Assembly (NCBI GenBank): GCA_009684525.1
Contig: WKKR01000001.1
Span: forward strand, 1,116,001 to 1,180,000
Source: Geobacter sp.
GTDB lineage: Bacteria > Desulfobacterota > Desulfuromonadia > Geobacterales > DSM-12255
Direction: 5' to 3'
Length of the DNA stretch: 64,000 nt
Part shown: one piece after another, positions 44,268 through 54,387 of the stretch
Layout of the letters: every line of letters begins with the position of its first letter
Position numbering within the stretch: position 1 is the first letter of the stretch
Translations under genes and position numbers: made by a program
Notes under the pieces: generated by a model
The model's input: only the letters and a program-made list of their open reading frames with translations
What the model was told of the DNA's origin: nothing
Database searches by the model: none

Positions 44268-46928
44268 TCAGCTAAGTATCCTTCTCAGTTTCTCCTTCAA
44301 CGACTGCAGGGTGTACGGCTTCTGGATGAAATCGGACAGACCTTTGCCGAGGAACTTCTGGGTAACCTCCTGTTCGCTGAAACCGCTGGACATGACGACC
44401 CTTACCTGCGCGTCGATCCTGCGCAGCTCCCGAAACGTCTCGTCCCCGCTCAAGTGCGGCATGGTAAGATCCAGGAGCACAAGGGATATTTCATCCCGCT
44501 TCTGCCGGTATATTTCCAGCGCTTTTTCGCCATCCTCGGCACAGATCACGTTGAATCCCAGCTCCCGGAGCATGTCGGAACCGATGGCCCGGATCGTCTC
44601 CTCATCGTCCACCAGCAGGATCGTGCCGGCTCCCTGCCAGCTGTCCTGTTCGGGGCTGACGTTGTAGATCTCCGGGGGCCTCGTGCCAGCGGGGATCAGG
44701 ACCTTGAATGTGCTCCCCTTGCCCGGCTCGCTGTAGACCTTGATGGCCCCCTTGTGCCCCCTGACGATCCCGAGAATGGCCGCCATTCCCAGCCCCCGTC
44801 CGGTGAACTTGGTGGTGAAAAACGGTTCGAATACCCGCTCGATGGTCTCCCGATCCATGCCGCAGCCGGTGTCCGCGACTTCCAGAAAGACATAGAGCCC
44901 TTCAACGAGATCTTTGTCGAGCCAGGTTTCCGCAAGGTACTTCCGGTCGCACTCCATACAGCCGGTAAAGACGGAGATGACACCGCTCTTTTCCCCGATC
45001 GCCTCGGAAGCGTTGATGGTCAGGTTCATGACGATCTGGCGGATCTGGGTCGGATCGGCCTCGATGGCAGGAAGCGGCCGGGTGAGGTGATAACGGAGGA
45101 TCGCCTTCTTGGAGATCGACACCTCCAGCATGGAGGTCATCTCCTCGACGAGCTGATTGAGATCCACCGGCTCGACAACAAAGCGCCCCTTGCCCGAATA
45201 GGCGAGCATCTGGCGCGCAAGATCCGCAGCCTTGTCGGCAGCCGACTCGATCTGCCTGAGATGGTGCTCCGCCGGAGACCCGGACGTGACCCGTTTCAGC
45301 GCCAGGCTGGCGTTGCCGGTAATGGAGAGCAGGATGTTGTTGAAGTCGTGGGCAATGCCGCCCGCAAGGACGCCGAGGCTTTCCAGCTTCTGCACGTGGA
45401 GCATCTGCTGTTCCAGCTTGTGACGCTTTTCCTCCTCGGCCTTCAGTTCGGACACATCCGCGATGGTCCCGACGAAACAGATCGTTTCTCCTTCCAGGGT
45501 GGTCTGCAGCCGACCGCTCACATAACCCCAGAAATCGCTCCCGTCTGCGCGAAGAAAATGGCGTTCTTCCGTAACGAAATCCTTCTCACGCCGGGCGAGC
45601 TGGCCCATGCGACCTTCGGACACGCTTCTGTCGTCCGGATGGACGTGGGACAGGTAGCTGGAACCGACCAGTTCCTCCATGGTGCAGCCGAGCATCTCAG
45701 CCATCCGCTGGTTGGCATAGGTAATCAGGCCATCCGGTGCAACCAGGACGATGCCGGCCTGGATGACGTCGAAGATCACCCTGAGCTTCCCCTCGCTCTC
45801 CTGAAGCGCCCGGTCCGCCTCCTTCCGCTCGGTCACGTCGCGGTTGGAGACCCGTTGCCCCAGGTAGGCACCATGGGCAAAGACCTGGCGACAGACATGG
45901 TGCATCCACCGCACTTCTCCCGCTCGGGTAACGATCCTGAAGTCGATTTCCGTAGCTGTGCCGGGCTGATCGCCCGGAACCCGGCACTGGTGTTCCCTGA
46001 GCAGCCGCTGGTCGTCGGGATGGACGAGCCGTGTCACCAGCCCCGGATCGGCATGGAAATCGGCCGGGGGGTACCCGGTCACCCGTTCGCAGGAGGGGGA
46101 GATGTACTGTATGGCGCCTGCGGGATCGGTCCAGTATTCCCAGTCCTGGGTCCAGTCGCAGACGGTGCGGAATTTCTCCTCGCTGGCACGCAGTTCTTCC
46201 TCGTAGAAGTGGCGGCGGCGGGAATAGAGGGCAATCCCCGCACTCCCCACCAGCCAGAGGCTGACATAACCGGCAATGATGTTGTTCCTGACCTTTACTT
46301 CCGACCCATAGTAGCCGGAGAGCGGAATCGAGATGCTGATCCCTCCCCTGATGTCCCCCAGTCGGTATCCCTGGGCCGCATGGCACTTGAGGCAAGGCTC
46401 TTCGGTAACAAAGCGGGAGAGGAGCCGCAGATAGGGGGTGCCGTTCAATGCGGTCACCTCCGACCGTTCGGTGATTTCACCCCGTTCTATGGCGGCAAGG
46501 GCTCCCCTCTCCCATTGATCCGGCACATTGACGGGGTTGAGCGGTTTGAGGCTGACAAGTTTGCTGATAATGGGTGAATCAGACGATGCCTTGATTGCTT
46601 CAAAAACCATTCTGGTCATGTAAGCAGGGTTGATGAGCGTCAACCGCTGTCCGTCGCTCGTGGTCACATCCCGCCGGGCAACATTGAGGTGGGGGTTGGG
46701 TTCGACCTTGTCCATTGGGGCATAGACCCCGCCCAGCCGTGCACCCCAGGCCCGGTAGAACAGATTGAGCCGGTAGTAGTCCCGCGCCTCGTTCTCGGCG
46801 GATTTGAGGGTGTAGTAATGGTGGAAATAGACAGTCATGGACAGCACCAGCGCGATCATTGCCGTCCAGATCACGATCTGGATAATGCCATAGGTCTTGA
46901 CGAAGGTGCTTACTGACGGGTGATTCAT
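44268..46928 (-). CDS. Hybrid histidine kinase with c-type haem (DUF3365-like) sensor and two PAS domains
   Basis: 886 residues. Membrane helix about 15-35, then a periplasmic DUF3365/Tll0287-like domain with a c-type haem site C179-L-K-C182-H183 and the following GDIRGGISISIP. A second helix lies near 215-235. Two PAS domains follow (about 250-375 and 385-500), then HisKA (GGIAHDFNNILLSITGNASL), HATPase (DTGCGMDRETIERVFEPFF) and a C-terminal receiver (LVLLDLTMPHLSG). It probably senses periplasmic redox state or a haem ligand such as NO or CO. The target regulator is unknown. Confidence 0.92.
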   Translation of the reverse strand: MNHPSVSTFVKTYGIIQIVIWTAMIALVLSMTVYFHHYYTLKSAENEARDYYRLNLFYRAWGARLGGVYAPMDKVEPNPHLNVARRDVTTSDGQRLTLINPAYMTRMVFEAIKASSDSPIISKLVSLKPLNPVNVPDQWERGALAAIERGEITERSEVTALNGTPYLRLLSRFVTEEPCLKCHAAQGYRLGDIRGGISISIPLSGYYGSEVKVRNNIIAGYVSLWLVGSAGIALYSRRRHFYEEELRASEEKFRTVCDWTQDWEYWTDPAGAIQYISPSCERVTGYPPADFHADPGLVTRLVHPDDQRLLREHQCRVPGDQPGTATEIDFRIVTRAGEVRWMHHVCRQVFAHGAYLGQRVSNRDVTERKEADRALQESEGKLRVIFDVIQAGIVLVAPDGLITYANQRMAEMLGCTMEELVGSSYLSHVHPDDRSVSEGRMGQLARREKDFVTEERHFLRADGSDFWGYVSGRLQTTLEGETICFVGTIADVSELKAEEEKRHKLEQQMLHVQKLESLGVLAGGIAHDFNNILLSITGNASLALKRVTSGSPAEHHLRQIESAADKAADLARQMLAYSGKGRFVVEPVDLNQLVEEMTSMLEVSISKKAILRYHLTRPLPAIEADPTQIRQIVMNLTINASEAIGEKSGVISVFTGCMECDRKYLAETWLDKDLVEGLYVFLEVADTGCGMDRETIERVFEPFFTTKFTGRGLGMAAILGIVRGHKGAIKVYSEPGKGSTFKVLIPAGTRPPEIYNVSPEQDSWQGAGTILLVDDEETIRAIGSDMLRELGFNVICAEDGEKALEIYRQKRDEISLVLLDLTMPHLSGDETFRELRRIDAQVRVVMSSGFSEQEVTQKFLGKGLSDFIQKPYTLQSLKEKLRRILS

Positions 46929-47138
46929 GGCTAAGATCCTTGAAACGTACCGGAACTGCTGAAATTATTCAAAGTTCTGCATAATCTTATCCCTTTGGAT
47001 GGGGGGAGTCAATCGACGCACGCGGGAAAAAACGAAGTGAGCCGGCAAGCGGGCGCTGGCCGCCTGCATCGTCGATCGGACCGATGGAGAAGCTCTTCCC
47101 TGGGCGAAGCATTGAGAATCCGGCCGCCCCCTGGCACC

Positions 47139-47166
47139 TTGCCAGTTCCCCATCCTCTGCTATACC
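47139..47166 (+). promoter_or_regulatory. Sigma-70-like promoter before the glutamate synthase gene
   Basis: TTGCCA (47139-47144), 16-base spacer, TATACC (47161-47166), about 70 bases before the start codon. The remainder of the 311-base divergent gap (46929-47239) shows no gene or strong hairpin. Confidence 0.45.
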
Positions 47167-47239
47167 TTGAGACAGGCAATCACCAGCGGGAGCAGTCCGA
47201 AACGTCCGGCCGGCCCCCCCTCTTGCGACAGGAGTTCAC

Positions 47240-50200
47240 ATGCACGACCCCCGCGAAGACCATTCCGGCCTGATGCCCCTGGAACGGGACGCCTGCGCCA
47301 TCATCTGCCACATCAACAAGGAAGTGCGGCCGACTCACGGCAACCTGCAGCGGACCATCGAGGCGCTGATCCGGATGGGGCACCGGGCCGGAGAGATCAA
47401 CGGCGAAGGAGACGGCTGCGGCATCATGACCGACATCCCGCGTCTTCTCTGGGAAGAGATCCTGGCCAATGCCGGGCATGCACCGGCGCTGGCCCATGAT
47501 CCCGGCCTCGCGGTCGGGCATTTTCTGGTGGAACGCCATGAACAGGAGCGCCATCCCGATCTGCAGTCCGCACTGCTCAATCGCATCCGGGAGACAGGCC
47601 TTAAGCTCCTCATCCATCGGCCGGCACCGGTGCGCAGCGAAGTGCTGGCGGCCCGGGCCAGGGCAGCCGAACCGGTCTTCTGGCAGGTGGCGCTCCTTGA
47701 CCCTGAACCGGCCAGCGCTGCCGCTCGCCTTTTTGACCTGCAGATGGAGCTGGAAAAGGCATTCCCGCTCCATGTCGCCTCCCTCTCTGCCGATGTTGTG
47801 GTCTACAAAGTGCACGGCTCCCCGGAACTGCTCCCCCGCTACTATGCCGAGCTGAAGCGGCGCGAATTCCAGACCGCCGTCTCCATCGGCCACAGCCGGT
47901 ATTCCACCAACACCCTCCCCACCGTGCTCCGCGCCCAGCCTTTTTCCCTGCTCGGCCACAACGGCGAGATCAACACCATAGCACGTCTCCGGGAAGAGGC
48001 CCGCATGCTGGGAATACCGCTGCCGGCCGGCGGCAGCGACTCACAGGACCTGAACCGCACCCTCGAAGGGCTGATCCACCGCTTCGGACTCACCCTGTTC
48101 GAAGCGATGGAAATGGTCTTCCCCCCGATCTTCAGCGCCATGGACCGAATGGAGCCCGAACTGCAGAGCATGTACGGCTGGTTCCGGCGCTTTCTCACCG
48201 CCAGCGCCCAGGGGCCGGCAGCCATCATCGCCCGGCACCGGGACCAGTGCGTGTTCAGCGTCGATGCCATGGGGCTCAGGCCACTCTGGGTGGGGGAGAC
48301 CGACCGGGAGCTGTTCGCCTCCTCCGAACTGGGGGTGGTTACCCACGAAGAGATAATGAGCGATCCCAAGCCGCTGGCACCGGGCGAAAAGCTGGGGGTC
48401 AGCCTCCTGCAGGGGGGGACGGTGAAGATCCTGGAACACCATGAACTGCGGAGGGAAGTCCTCGGCCTGTTCCGCAGGCGAACCAACCTGGCACGCCACG
48501 GAAGATCACTGGCACACGGCCGGCAACTGCCGGCTGCACCGGCACAACCGATCCGCGCGTTTGCCCGCAACAGCCGGTTCGTCCGGGACAACCTGCTTGC
48601 GGCCATGGCCTGGAAGAGCACCGACGTGCTGAATCTCCGGGAGATGGCACTGAACGGACAGGACCCGATCGCCTCGCTCGGTTACGACGGGCCGCTGGCG
48701 TCGCTCTCCCTGTCGCGCCAGAACCTCTCCGATTACTTCAAGGAACAGGTGGCAGTGGTGACCAACCCGGCCATCGATCGGGAGAGGGAGGGAGAGCATT
48801 TCTCCACCAGGGTCTTCATCGGCCGACGCCCGGCCCTGCGCGGCCTTGCCCAGCCAGCGGTGGAACTGGCAGTGCCGCTCCTGCTCGGTGGCAGCCGGCT
48901 GCCGGCAGATGACCGGGCCGAGGAGACAGCCCGCGCCTTCGGCACCTGCACCCTGGAGGCCCTCCTGGCCCATTTCGGCAGGGGGAAAAGCTCTCTGCTC
49001 TCCTCCACCATGCGGCGCACCGAGTCGCTGGAGGAGACCCTGGCGCGGCTGGCAGGCGAAGCAGTTGCAGCGGTGCAGCGGGGTGTGCGTCTCCTCCTGC
49101 TGGACGACAGCAGCGCCTTTTCCCCGCACCACGATTATCTCGACCCGTTCCTGGTGGTGGCGGTGCTGCACAAGGCGCTCAAGGAAACCCGCACCGACAG
49201 CGGCGAAAGCCTGCGCCGCCACGTCTCGCTCGTGGTCCGCTCCGGCTCGCTCAGGAATCTGCACGACCTGATCTTCGCCCTCGGTATGGGTGCAGATGCC
49301 CTCTGCCCCTATCTCATCTGGGAACAGGCAACAACCCGCGAGGAGGGGGTGCGCAATACGGTCTCGGTCCTGGCCAAGGGGCTGGAGAAGGTGATCTCCA
49401 CCATGGGGACCCACGAGATCGGCGGCTACGGCAAGTATTTCGCCTCCATCGGGCTCTGCAGCCACCTGACAGGGCTGTTCGAGACTCCCAACTTCTGCGG
49501 GTCCGGTACGGGGGGGCTCACCCTGGCGCGCCTCGAACGGGAAAACCGTGAACGGAGCGCCGTGGCCAGGAGCAGGGACCAGCAGCCGGTGCCGGTGCAG
49601 TTCCGGCTCTATCCCCGGATCTGGAAGATGGTCGGCCAGGTGGCGAAGATGGAGGAGACCTATGCCGACCTCTCCCGCCTCGTCCAGCAGTTGGAAGGGG
49701 AAAATCCCCTGTCGCTGCGCCATCTCATCGATTTCCGTTTCCAGGAGGAGCTGACGGTCGACCCGGAGGAGGTGGATACCACGGTGGGGTCGCATGACCT
49801 GCCGATCCTCTTCTCCGCCATGAGTTTCGGCTCCCAGGGGGAGACCCCGTTTCGTATCTATGCCGAGGCTGCCCGGCGCCTCAACATCGTCTGCATGAAC
49901 GGCGAGGGGGGCGAAATCGGCGACATGCTCGGGAAGTACCGGAAGAACCGGGGCCAGCAGATCGCCTCCGGGCGGTTCGGGGTCAACATGGAGTTCCTCA
50001 ACTCCGCCGACTTCCTGGAGATCAAGGTCGGCCAGGGGGCCAAGCCGGGCGAAGGGGGGCATCTGCCCGGATTCAAGGTAACGGAAAAGATCGCCGCGGC
50101 CCGCCACGCCACACCCGGCGTGTCGCTCATCTCCCCCTCCAACAACCATGACCTCTACTCCATCGAAGACCTGGCCCAGATCATCGAGGAGCTGCGCACT

Positions 50201-51769
50201 GCCAATCCTTCCGCCCGCATCTCGGTGAAGGCGCCGGCAGTGGCCGGGATCGGCAACATCGCCCTCGGCATTGCCAAGGCCGGCGCCGATATCATCACCA
50301 TCAGCGGCTACGACGGCGGCACCGGGGCGGCCCGCAAGCATGCCATCAAGTTCGTCGGCCTTCCCGCCGATATCGGGGTCAGGGAAGCCCATCGCGCACT
50401 GATCGAGGCAGGCATGCGCGACCGGGTCGAGCTCTGGGCCGACGGCGGCGCCCGCACCGGCAGGGACGTGGTCAAGCTGATGCTCCTGGGCGCCAACCGG
50501 GTCGGCTTTGGCACCATGACCATGGTCATCATCGGCTGCACCGCCTGCCGCGGCTGCCACCTCGGAACCTGCCACGTGGGGATCGCCACCCAGATCGAGA
50601 CGACCGAGGAAGCGGAGCGACAGGGGCTGAAGCGCTTCGTGCCGCGCGTCCTGGAAAACGGCGTCATCTACGAAACCACCTTCTTCCGGGGCATGGCGCG
50701 GGAGATCAGGATCCTCACCGCCAAGCTCGGCTATCACCGCACCCAGGACCTGGTGGGACATGCGGAACTGCTGGTGCAGACCAGAGGGCTCGACCGGCTG
50801 GACCTGTCGGACCTGCTCGCCCCCCCTGCCCCGGTCAGCGTGCCCCAGCTGGAGAGCGACGTCCGGATCATCCGCAAGCCGCTCAATTACCTCACGTCGC
50901 TCATCTCCGACCTGGTGGCGGAGACCTTTGCCAAGGGGGAGGAGCGGGTTCGCTATGACGACGACAGCGCCACCAGTTCGGACCGCGCCATCGGCACCCA
51001 CCTGGCCGGTACCATGGTCCGGGGCTGGCAGGAGGGCCGGATCGGCGCATCGTGCGAGGCGCTCCTCCACTTTCACCGCGATTCGGTGCCGGGAAACGGC
51101 CTGGGCGCCTTCACCATCCCGCACATCACCATCCGCGTCGAAGGAGGGGCTCAGGACGGTGTCGGTAAATCGATGCGCGGGGGAAAAGTCGTCATCCTCA
51201 AGGGTGAGAACCGGAATGGGGTTCGGGTCGGCGGGTCGGTGGGGAAAGGGCTTGCCTATGGTGCCCAGGGAGGGACCTTCATCGTCCAGGGAGAAGCGGA
51301 CAGCCGAGCCTGCATCCGCCTGTCAGGGGCGGACGTCGTACTCGGCGGCCGCATCAGCCGCCCCATCGACGACACCCTGGGCAACATGGCCGGCCGGGCC
51401 ACCCTGAAGGGCTTTGCCTGCGAGTACATGACCGCCGGCCGCGTGGTGGTGCTGGGCGATCCCGGCCCCTGGTTCTGTTCGGGCATGACCGGCGGTACGG
51501 TCTACTGCTATCTCGACACGGAGATGGGACTCGACCGGGAGGCGTTGCGGCGGCGGCTGGCACAAGGGGCAGGGGTGGAGATCCGCGACCTGGACGAGCA
51601 CGATCTCCCCCAGGTGGAACAATTGCTCGGCAGATACCATCGCGAACTGCTCCATTCCCACCAGGAGGACGAGGCTGACTGGCTGGCAGGGGTGATGGCC
51701 CGGAGCAGGGGATCGTTCGTCAAGATCGTTCCCGAGCAGGCGATGATCACCCCGAAAACCACGGAATAA
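47240..51769 (+). CDS. gltB: Glutamate synthase large subunit (GltB-type)
   Basis: 1509 residues, full length, from ATG 47240 (ACAGGAG upstream). Cys19 in ERDACAIICH would be the N-terminal nucleophile after propeptide removal. The amidotransferase domain shows GHSRYSTNT and GHNGEINT. The central and FMN domains include VKAPAVAGIGNIALGIAKAG and GYDGGTGAARK. The 3Fe-4S cluster motif is CTACRGCHLGTC. The C-terminal GXGXG helix-domain is present (RVGGSVGKGLAYGAQGG). It makes glutamate from glutamine and 2-oxoglutarate. No gltD small subunit lies beside it. Confidence 0.95.
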   Translation: MHDPREDHSGLMPLERDACAIICHINKEVRPTHGNLQRTIEALIRMGHRAGEINGEGDGCGIMTDIPRLLWEEILANAGHAPALAHDPGLAVGHFLVERHEQERHPDLQSALLNRIRETGLKLLIHRPAPVRSEVLAARARAAEPVFWQVALLDPEPASAAARLFDLQMELEKAFPLHVASLSADVVVYKVHGSPELLPRYYAELKRREFQTAVSIGHSRYSTNTLPTVLRAQPFSLLGHNGEINTIARLREEARMLGIPLPAGGSDSQDLNRTLEGLIHRFGLTLFEAMEMVFPPIFSAMDRMEPELQSMYGWFRRFLTASAQGPAAIIARHRDQCVFSVDAMGLRPLWVGETDRELFASSELGVVTHEEIMSDPKPLAPGEKLGVSLLQGGTVKILEHHELRREVLGLFRRRTNLARHGRSLAHGRQLPAAPAQPIRAFARNSRFVRDNLLAAMAWKSTDVLNLREMALNGQDPIASLGYDGPLASLSLSRQNLSDYFKEQVAVVTNPAIDREREGEHFSTRVFIGRRPALRGLAQPAVELAVPLLLGGSRLPADDRAEETARAFGTCTLEALLAHFGRGKSSLLSSTMRRTESLEETLARLAGEAVAAVQRGVRLLLLDDSSAFSPHHDYLDPFLVVAVLHKALKETRTDSGESLRRHVSLVVRSGSLRNLHDLIFALGMGADALCPYLIWEQATTREEGVRNTVSVLAKGLEKVISTMGTHEIGGYGKYFASIGLCSHLTGLFETPNFCGSGTGGLTLARLERENRERSAVARSRDQQPVPVQFRLYPRIWKMVGQVAKMEETYADLSRLVQQLEGENPLSLRHLIDFRFQEELTVDPEEVDTTVGSHDLPILFSAMSFGSQGETPFRIYAEAARRLNIVCMNGEGGEIGDMLGKYRKNRGQQIASGRFGVNMEFLNSADFLEIKVGQGAKPGEGGHLPGFKVTEKIAAARHATPGVSLISPSNNHDLYSIEDLAQIIEELRTANPSARISVKAPAVAGIGNIALGIAKAGADIITISGYDGGTGAARKHAIKFVGLPADIGVREAHRALIEAGMRDRVELWADGGARTGRDVVKLMLLGANRVGFGTMTMVIIGCTACRGCHLGTCHVGIATQIETTEEAERQGLKRFVPRVLENGVIYETTFFRGMAREIRILTAKLGYHRTQDLVGHAELLVQTRGLDRLDLSDLLAPPAPVSVPQLESDVRIIRKPLNYLTSLISDLVAETFAKGEERVRYDDDSATSSDRAIGTHLAGTMVRGWQEGRIGASCEALLHFHRDSVPGNGLGAFTIPHITIRVEGGAQDGVGKSMRGGKVVILKGENRNGVRVGGSVGKGLAYGAQGGTFIVQGEADSRACIRLSGADVVLGGRISRPIDDTLGNMAGRATLKGFACEYMTAGRVVVLGDPGPWFCSGMTGGTVYCYLDTEMGLDREALRRRLAQGAGVEIRDLDEHDLPQVEQLLGRYHRELLHSHQEDEADWLAGVMARSRGSFVKIVPEQAMITPKTTE

Positions 51770-51804
51770 CCCGGCATCGCCGTCGGCTGCCACCCGTCGC
51801 AGAA

Positions 51805-51842
51805 AAAAGAAAGCCACCCGCTGCCGGGTGGCTTTCTTTTTT
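51805..51842. terminator. Bidirectional rho-independent terminator
   Basis: AAAGAAAGCCACCCG, a CTGC loop and CGGGTGGCTTTCTTTTTT form a long stem with T-runs on both strands. It separates gltB (plus) from the convergent Ig-repeat gene (minus). Confidence 0.95.
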
Positions 51843-51860
51843 GACTATTCCGCGTGACGG

Positions 51861-54059
51861 CTAATCGTCGTTACGGCTGTGGTCGTCGTCGCGGTCGTCC
51901 CGCTCGCCTGGACGATAGATAACGTTGCGGGTTACGCTGCCGGTGTTGCCCGCAGCGTCCGTTGCTGTAATGCCGATGGCATACACACCGGCCTTCCTGA
52001 AGGCGAGCTTCTGCTGGAATGCTCCCCGGCGCACGCCAGGAGTGTAGGTCTTGCCGTTCATGGTGACCTTGACGGTTACGACACCCTGGGCGTCGACGAT
52101 CTTGCCCTTGATGGTCAGCGTCGATTCGCTGGTGGTGATGTCACGGCTCGGGTAGGTCACGGCAAGGGAGAGCGTGCCTGCCTCATAGGTAACGGTCCGC
52201 TTGGCGCTGGATGTATTGCCGGCCAGGTCGGTTGCAGTGATGTCGATGGTGTTGATCCCCGGCACCAGGTAGACAGTGGCGGTAAAGGCGGCGCCGTTGA
52301 TGCTGGCGGACTGCGGGCTGCCGTTGTTGACCTTGACCGAAACCGTGGAGGTCTCGCTGATGCTGCCGGTCAGGGCGACAAAGGACTCGGTCGTGGTGAT
52401 GTTGTCGGCCGGAGCGGAAACTGAAAGCACCGGAGCAGTGGGATCATAGGTGATGCTGCGGCTGTCGGTCTGCTGGTTGCCGGCGTTGTCGGTGGCAACA
52501 ACAGTGACGGTATTTACGCCGGCTGCGAGCACCAGGGCGGTGCTGAACGAGCCGTCGGCATTGACGGTGACCGGCTGGTCATTGACGGTAACGGACTTGA
52601 GAGCGTCGTTATCCGTGGCAATGCCGGTGACGTTGAGCGTGGACTTGTTGGTGTAGGCGCCATCGGCCAGGGCGGAGATGGTCAGGGTCGGCTTGGTGGT
52701 GTCGCCGGCCACGGATACCATCACCGTGGCACTCTTGGCGAGAGATACATTGCCGGCCGCATCCTTGGCCCATGCATAGAAGGTGGCGCTGCCAGCGGCA
52801 GCAACGGTAACGCTTGCAGGAGGTGCGGTCAGCCAGCCTGCAGCCGAGGCGGCAGGAGCGGCGGCGCTCTGGGTGATCAGGTAACCGGCAACGGCCAGGT
52901 TATCGGTTGCGACAAATGCGGTGACCGGGATGGTGAGGCTGGTGGAGGTAGCCGGCAGGGTGAAAGCGCTGACCACCGGCGCTGCGGTATCGGGCAGGGT
53001 AATGACGACGCTGGCGCTCTTGGCGAGCGACACGTTGCCGGCTGCGTCCTTGGCCCAGGCATAGAAGGTGGCGGTTCCGGCTGCGGCGGCAGTGACGTTG
53101 GACGGCGCGGAAGCGGACCAGGCCGTGGAAGCGGCGGCAGGTGCCGTGGCGCTCTGGGTGACGAGGTAGCCGGTTACTCCGACATTATCAGTTGCAGTAA
53201 AAGCGGTGACCGGCACGTTCAGGCTGGTAGCAGTTGCCGGCAGGGTAAAGGAGCTGACCACGGGAACGGTGGTGTCCGGCAGAGTAATGGTGACGCTGGC
53301 ACTGCGGCTTGCCGATACGTTGCCGGCCGCGTCCTTGGCCCAGGCATAGAAAGTGACGGCGCCGGCTGCGGTTGCAGTGACACTGGCAGGTGCGCCAGCA
53401 GTCCACCCTGCGGCAGAGACGAGCGGAACCGAGGAGCTGGTGGTGACCAGATAGCCGGTTACGCCGACGTTATCGGTGGCGGTGAATGCGGAAACCGGGA
53501 CCGTCAGGCTGGTGGCGGTTGACGGCAAGGTAAAGGCGCTGACAACGGGCACGGTAGTGTCAGTGGCCGAGGCAACGGTAATGGAGACATTGACGGATTT
53601 TTCGCTATGGACATCGCCAGTTCCGGTGCCGTCTTCATTGCCGAAGTAGGCAATCCTCCAGGTGTAGGCGCCGGGCGTTGCCGGTGCCGGAGCGGAGAGA
53701 GCTGCCGGATAGGTGGCTGACCCGCCCATGCCGCTCTGAGTGCCCGTGGAACGCGCGATTTCTGCGCCGGTCTGGTCATAGAGCCGGACACCGATCCAGC
53801 CGGTACGTGCTCCCGAAGCGGACAGGGTGACCGTAACCGTTTCGCCGGGGGCATAGGCCGTTGTCTTGTTCGGTGTTGCGGCAATGCTTCCGCTGTGATG
53901 GTGGCATCCCGCGCAGGTTGCGGCAACGGGCGCGCTGTGGCAATCGGTGCAGCCTCTGGCTGAAAAATAGTTCGACTGAGCCTGTGCATTCACTCCGATG
54001 GTGACAACACCCATCAGAATAACGAGGACTGGCAGGACTGCCGTTTTAATTATCTGCAT
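51861..54059 (-). CDS. Dihaem exported protein with tandem Ig-like repeats
   Basis: 732 residues from ATG 54059 (AAGGAG upstream). Signal peptide 1-27. Two c-type haem sites follow, C37-T-D-C40-H41 and C49-A-G-C52-H53-H-H. A beta-sandwich domain (about 60-140) leads to three nearly identical repeats of about 93 residues (each with FTATDNVGVTGYLVT or similar and TFYAWAKDAAGNVS), then three different Ig-like domains (VTVVATDNAGNQQTDSRSIT and so on). The tail is acidic (RDDRDDDHSRNDD). It is probably surface-exposed or a cell-surface electron-transfer adhesin. Expression is controlled by two riboswitches upstream. Confidence 0.88.
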   Translation of the reverse strand: MQIIKTAVLPVLVILMGVVTIGVNAQAQSNYFSARGCTDCHSAPVAATCAGCHHHSGSIAATPNKTTAYAPGETVTVTLSASGARTGWIGVRLYDQTGAEIARSTGTQSGMGGSATYPAALSAPAPATPGAYTWRIAYFGNEDGTGTGDVHSEKSVNVSITVASATDTTVPVVSAFTLPSTATSLTVPVSAFTATDNVGVTGYLVTTSSSVPLVSAAGWTAGAPASVTATAAGAVTFYAWAKDAAGNVSASRSASVTITLPDTTVPVVSSFTLPATATSLNVPVTAFTATDNVGVTGYLVTQSATAPAAASTAWSASAPSNVTAAAAGTATFYAWAKDAAGNVSLAKSASVVITLPDTAAPVVSAFTLPATSTSLTIPVTAFVATDNLAVAGYLITQSAAAPAASAAGWLTAPPASVTVAAAGSATFYAWAKDAAGNVSLAKSATVMVSVAGDTTKPTLTISALADGAYTNKSTLNVTGIATDNDALKSVTVNDQPVTVNADGSFSTALVLAAGVNTVTVVATDNAGNQQTDSRSITYDPTAPVLSVSAPADNITTTESFVALTGSISETSTVSVKVNNGSPQSASINGAAFTATVYLVPGINTIDITATDLAGNTSSAKRTVTYEAGTLSLAVTYPSRDITTSESTLTIKGKIVDAQGVVTVKVTMNGKTYTPGVRRGAFQQKLAFRKAGVYAIGITATDAAGNTGSVTRNVIYRPGERDDRDDDHSRNDD

Positions 54060-54174
54060 ATATGCTCCTTGTGATCTGTTTTCGGGGCGCAAAGCCCCTG
54101 ATTTAGACTACTTCTGCTACATCTGCGGACGTGGACGTCTTCTTACCCGGACATGGCCCCGACTGTCAGGCAAT

Positions 54175-54220
54175 AAAAAAAGCCGGGGCCGCATATCACG
54201 TGATATTTCGGCGACCCGGC
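54175..54220 (-). terminator. Expression-platform terminator of the gene-proximal riboswitch
   Basis: On the minus strand GCCGGGTCGCCG, AAATATCACGTGATAT and GCGGCCCCGGC form a long stem followed by seven T. It shares bases with the 3' strand of the aptamer P1/P3 region, as expected for a transcriptional ON switch. Confidence 0.88.
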
Positions 54221-54289
54221 TGTCTCAGAGAGACCCTCTAGGCTTTCCGTCCCACCCTCGCGGATGGTTTAGTATTGTCGTGTACCACC
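54207..54289 (-). promoter_or_regulatory. GEMM-I riboswitch, gene-proximal copy, probably cGAMP-type
   Basis: On the minus strand the order is GGTACACGACAATACTAAACC, then a hairpin ATCC-GCGA-GGGT (GNRA loop), GGGACGGAAAGCC, the P3 hairpin GGGTCTC/GAGAC, and AGCCGGGTCGCCGAA. This matches the Geobacter GEMM-I family; the ACAATACTAAACC and GGAAAGCC variants recall the Geobacter subtype that senses 3',3'-cGAMP. The ligand is inferred from recollection of that subtype and is not proven. Confidence 0.8.
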
Positions 54290-54387
54290 AACATTTTTCC
54301 CCGCCGACCTCTGATCGACAGGAACCGTCGCCTCTTCAGGCGGTGTGTGCCAACTGCGGCACCGGTCTCCTTTCCGGAATTCGGCAC

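Noticed and set aside
48506-51124. 872-codon minus-strand ORF opposite gltB
   Set aside because: Antisense shadow; the plus strand encodes a full glutamate synthase.
51900-53600. Direct repeats that could suggest a CRISPR array or satellite
   Set aside because: The period is about 280 bases and corresponds to near-identical 93-residue Ig-like protein repeats in frame; no short repeat/spacer pattern.
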